Assembly (NCBI RefSeq): GCF_003024195.1
Contig: NZ_KZ679054.1
Span: forward strand, 124,001-188,000
Origin: Streptomyces dioscori
GTDB taxonomy: Bacteria > Actinomycetota > Actinomycetes > Streptomycetales > Streptomycetaceae
DNA: 64,000 nucleotides
Reading direction: 5' to 3'
Part shown: positions 63,050 to 64,000 of the stretch, one piece after another
Numbering within the stretch: the first letter of the stretch is position 1
Layout of the letters: every line of letters starts with the position of its first letter
Made by a program: the position numbers and the translations under genes
Notes under the pieces: generated by a model
The model's input: the letters and a program-made list of their open reading frames with translations, nothing else
Databases searched by the model: none
What the model was told of the DNA's origin: nothing

Positions 63050-64000
63050 GTGACCGTCGTCGGGCCGTTCGGGCTGAGCGTGCGGGACCAGGCTCTCGAA
63101 GCCGATGTCCAGGCCGGATTGGCGGCTGTCGAGGAGGGACTGCTCGAAGCGACCAAGAGCGAGGTCCCGTTCATCACGGAGGCGGCCCAGCACCTCGTGC
63201 GCGCGGGCGGCAAGCGGTTCCGGCCGCTGCTCGTGATGCTCGCCGCCCAGTTCGGTGATCCGTACGCGCCGGGGATCGTGCCGTCGGCGGTCGTCGTCGA
63301 GCTGACCCACCTCGCCACGCTGTACCACGACGACGTGATGGACGAGGCGGACGTGCGCCGCGGGGTGCCCAGCGCCAACAGCCGCTGGGACAACTCGGTC
63401 GCGGTCCTCACCGGCGACTTCCTCTTCGCGCGCGCCTCGCACATCCTGGCCGACCTCGGCCCCGAGGCCGTACGGGTCCAGGCGGAGGCGTTCGAGCGGC
63501 TGGTCACCGGCCAGATCCTGGAGACGGCGGGACCGCGCGACGGACGCGACCCGGTCGACCACTACATGGACGTGCTCGGCGGCAAGACCGGCTCCCTGAT
63601 CGCCGTGGCGGGACGGTTCGGCGCGATGATGTCGGGCGCCGACGAGACGGTCGTCGACGTGCTGACGCAGTACGGGGAGCGGCTCGGCGTCGCCTTCCAG
63701 CTCGCCGACGACGTGCTGGACATCGCGAGCGACTCGCGCGAGTCCGGCAAGACGCCGGGCACCGATCTGCGCGAGGGCATTCCGACCATGCCGGTCCTGC
63801 GGCTGCGCGAGCGCGTCGAGCGGCTGGGGCTCGCCGAGGACATCGCCCTCGCCGACCTGCTCGCCTCCGATCTGAGCGACGACGCACGGCACGCGGAGGC
63901 GCTGGCCAGGCTGCGTGTCCATCCCGCGCTCGACCAGGCCCGCCGTGACACCGTGCGGTACGCGGAGGACGCCCGCGCCACGCTGGCACCGCTCCCGGAG
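63050..64000 (+). CDS. Long-chain polyprenyl diphosphate synthase, 3' end outside window
   Basis: 317 codons visible from GTG at 63050 (VTVVGPFGLSVRDQALEADVQAGLAAVEEG), with CAGGAGA upstream. The trans-isoprenyl synthase motifs are complete: FARM LYHDDVMDEADVRRG, SARM FQLADDVLDIASD, GGKRFRPLLVML and GGKTGSLIAVA. The residues before the FARM are small (ATLYHDD), which fits a product longer than C20. In this setting (mqnC, menG, MenJ-like, nuo) it very likely makes the C40-C50 side chain of menaquinone. About 20 residues at the C-terminus are probably missing. Confidence 0.93.
   Translation, partial: MTVVGPFGLSVRDQALEADVQAGLAAVEEGLLEATKSEVPFITEAAQHLVRAGGKRFRPLLVMLAAQFGDPYAPGIVPSAVVVELTHLATLYHDDVMDEADVRRGVPSANSRWDNSVAVLTGDFLFARASHILADLGPEAVRVQAEAFERLVTGQILETAGPRDGRDPVDHYMDVLGGKTGSLIAVAGRFGAMMSGADETVVDVLTQYGERLGVAFQLADDVLDIASDSRESGKTPGTDLREGIPTMPVLRLRERVERLGLAEDIALADLLASDLSDDARHAEALARLRVHPALDQARRDTVRYAEDARATLAPLPE

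Overview
The window is high-GC, with GTG starts, many ATGA/GTGA stop-start overlaps, rare TTA codons and the GGGGCGCGGGGAACTGCGCGAC intergenic repeat. This points to a Streptomyces (or close relative) chromosome. The order mqnC - menG - geranylgeranyl-reductase-like - NlpC/P60 - nuoA-N - recQ - long-chain polyprenyl synthase is, as I recall it, that of the S. coelicolor SCO455x-458x core region. No rRNA, tRNA, CRISPR array or classical transposase was seen.

Layout. 1-1686: a minus-strand pair, a secreted protein running off the left edge and a lipoprotein. 2016-5758: a large membrane LysM/BTAD protein overlapping a prepilin peptidase, probably the edge of a Tad-type pilus locus. 5862-7555: mqnC (futalosine-route menaquinone synthesis) and a small HutI-like protein. 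7706-12718: an accessory patch with an orphan NarL/LuxR response regulator and then a small helical protein gene and a 982-aa HTH-STAND NTPase-WD40 protein. These last two genes are enclosed by an imperfect 80-bp inverted repeat that I found by eye. 12900-17300: VOC protein, WYL regulator, LuxR regulator, RTX-type secreted protein and a GH18-type lipoprotein. 17619-21704: a three-gene exopolysaccharide operon (membrane protein, deacetylase-GT2 fusion of MatB type, acyltransferase 3). 21742-24861: menG, a PASTA protein, a GNAT enzyme and a MenJ-like menaquinone reductase. 25032-25838: NlpC/P60 hydrolase.

26658-43037: complete 14-gene nuo operon (type I NADH dehydrogenase) with a Rex-type operator upstream and a strong terminator after nuoN. 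43220-45214: recQ. 45350-52335: a six-gene minus-strand operon (GntR regulator, AprB-like ferredoxin, substrate-binding lipoprotein with a NosL-like tail, permease, ATPase, AprA-like flavoprotein fused to HEAT repeats). This is the best candidate for an undescribed metabolic system. 52694-53968: fumarylacetoacetase. 54163-56787: an ATP-grasp ligase carrying a TTA codon, with an FAD monooxygenase-like partner. 57007-58598: HAD phosphatase, and a LysM-lytic transglycosylase under a recognisable c-di-AMP (ydaO) riboswitch. 59096-62726: CocE/NonD hydrolase and POT peptide transporter. 63050-end: long-chain polyprenyl diphosphate synthase, cut by the right edge.

How it fits together: mqnC, menG, the MenJ-like reductase and the polyprenyl synthase supply and tailor the menaquinone that the Nuo complex reduces, so a respiratory theme runs through the core. 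The accessory modules (STAND island, ABC/AprA-like operon, ATP-grasp/FAD pair, exopolysaccharide operon) sit between those core genes. All functional calls rest on reading motifs and on family knowledge; no searches were run.
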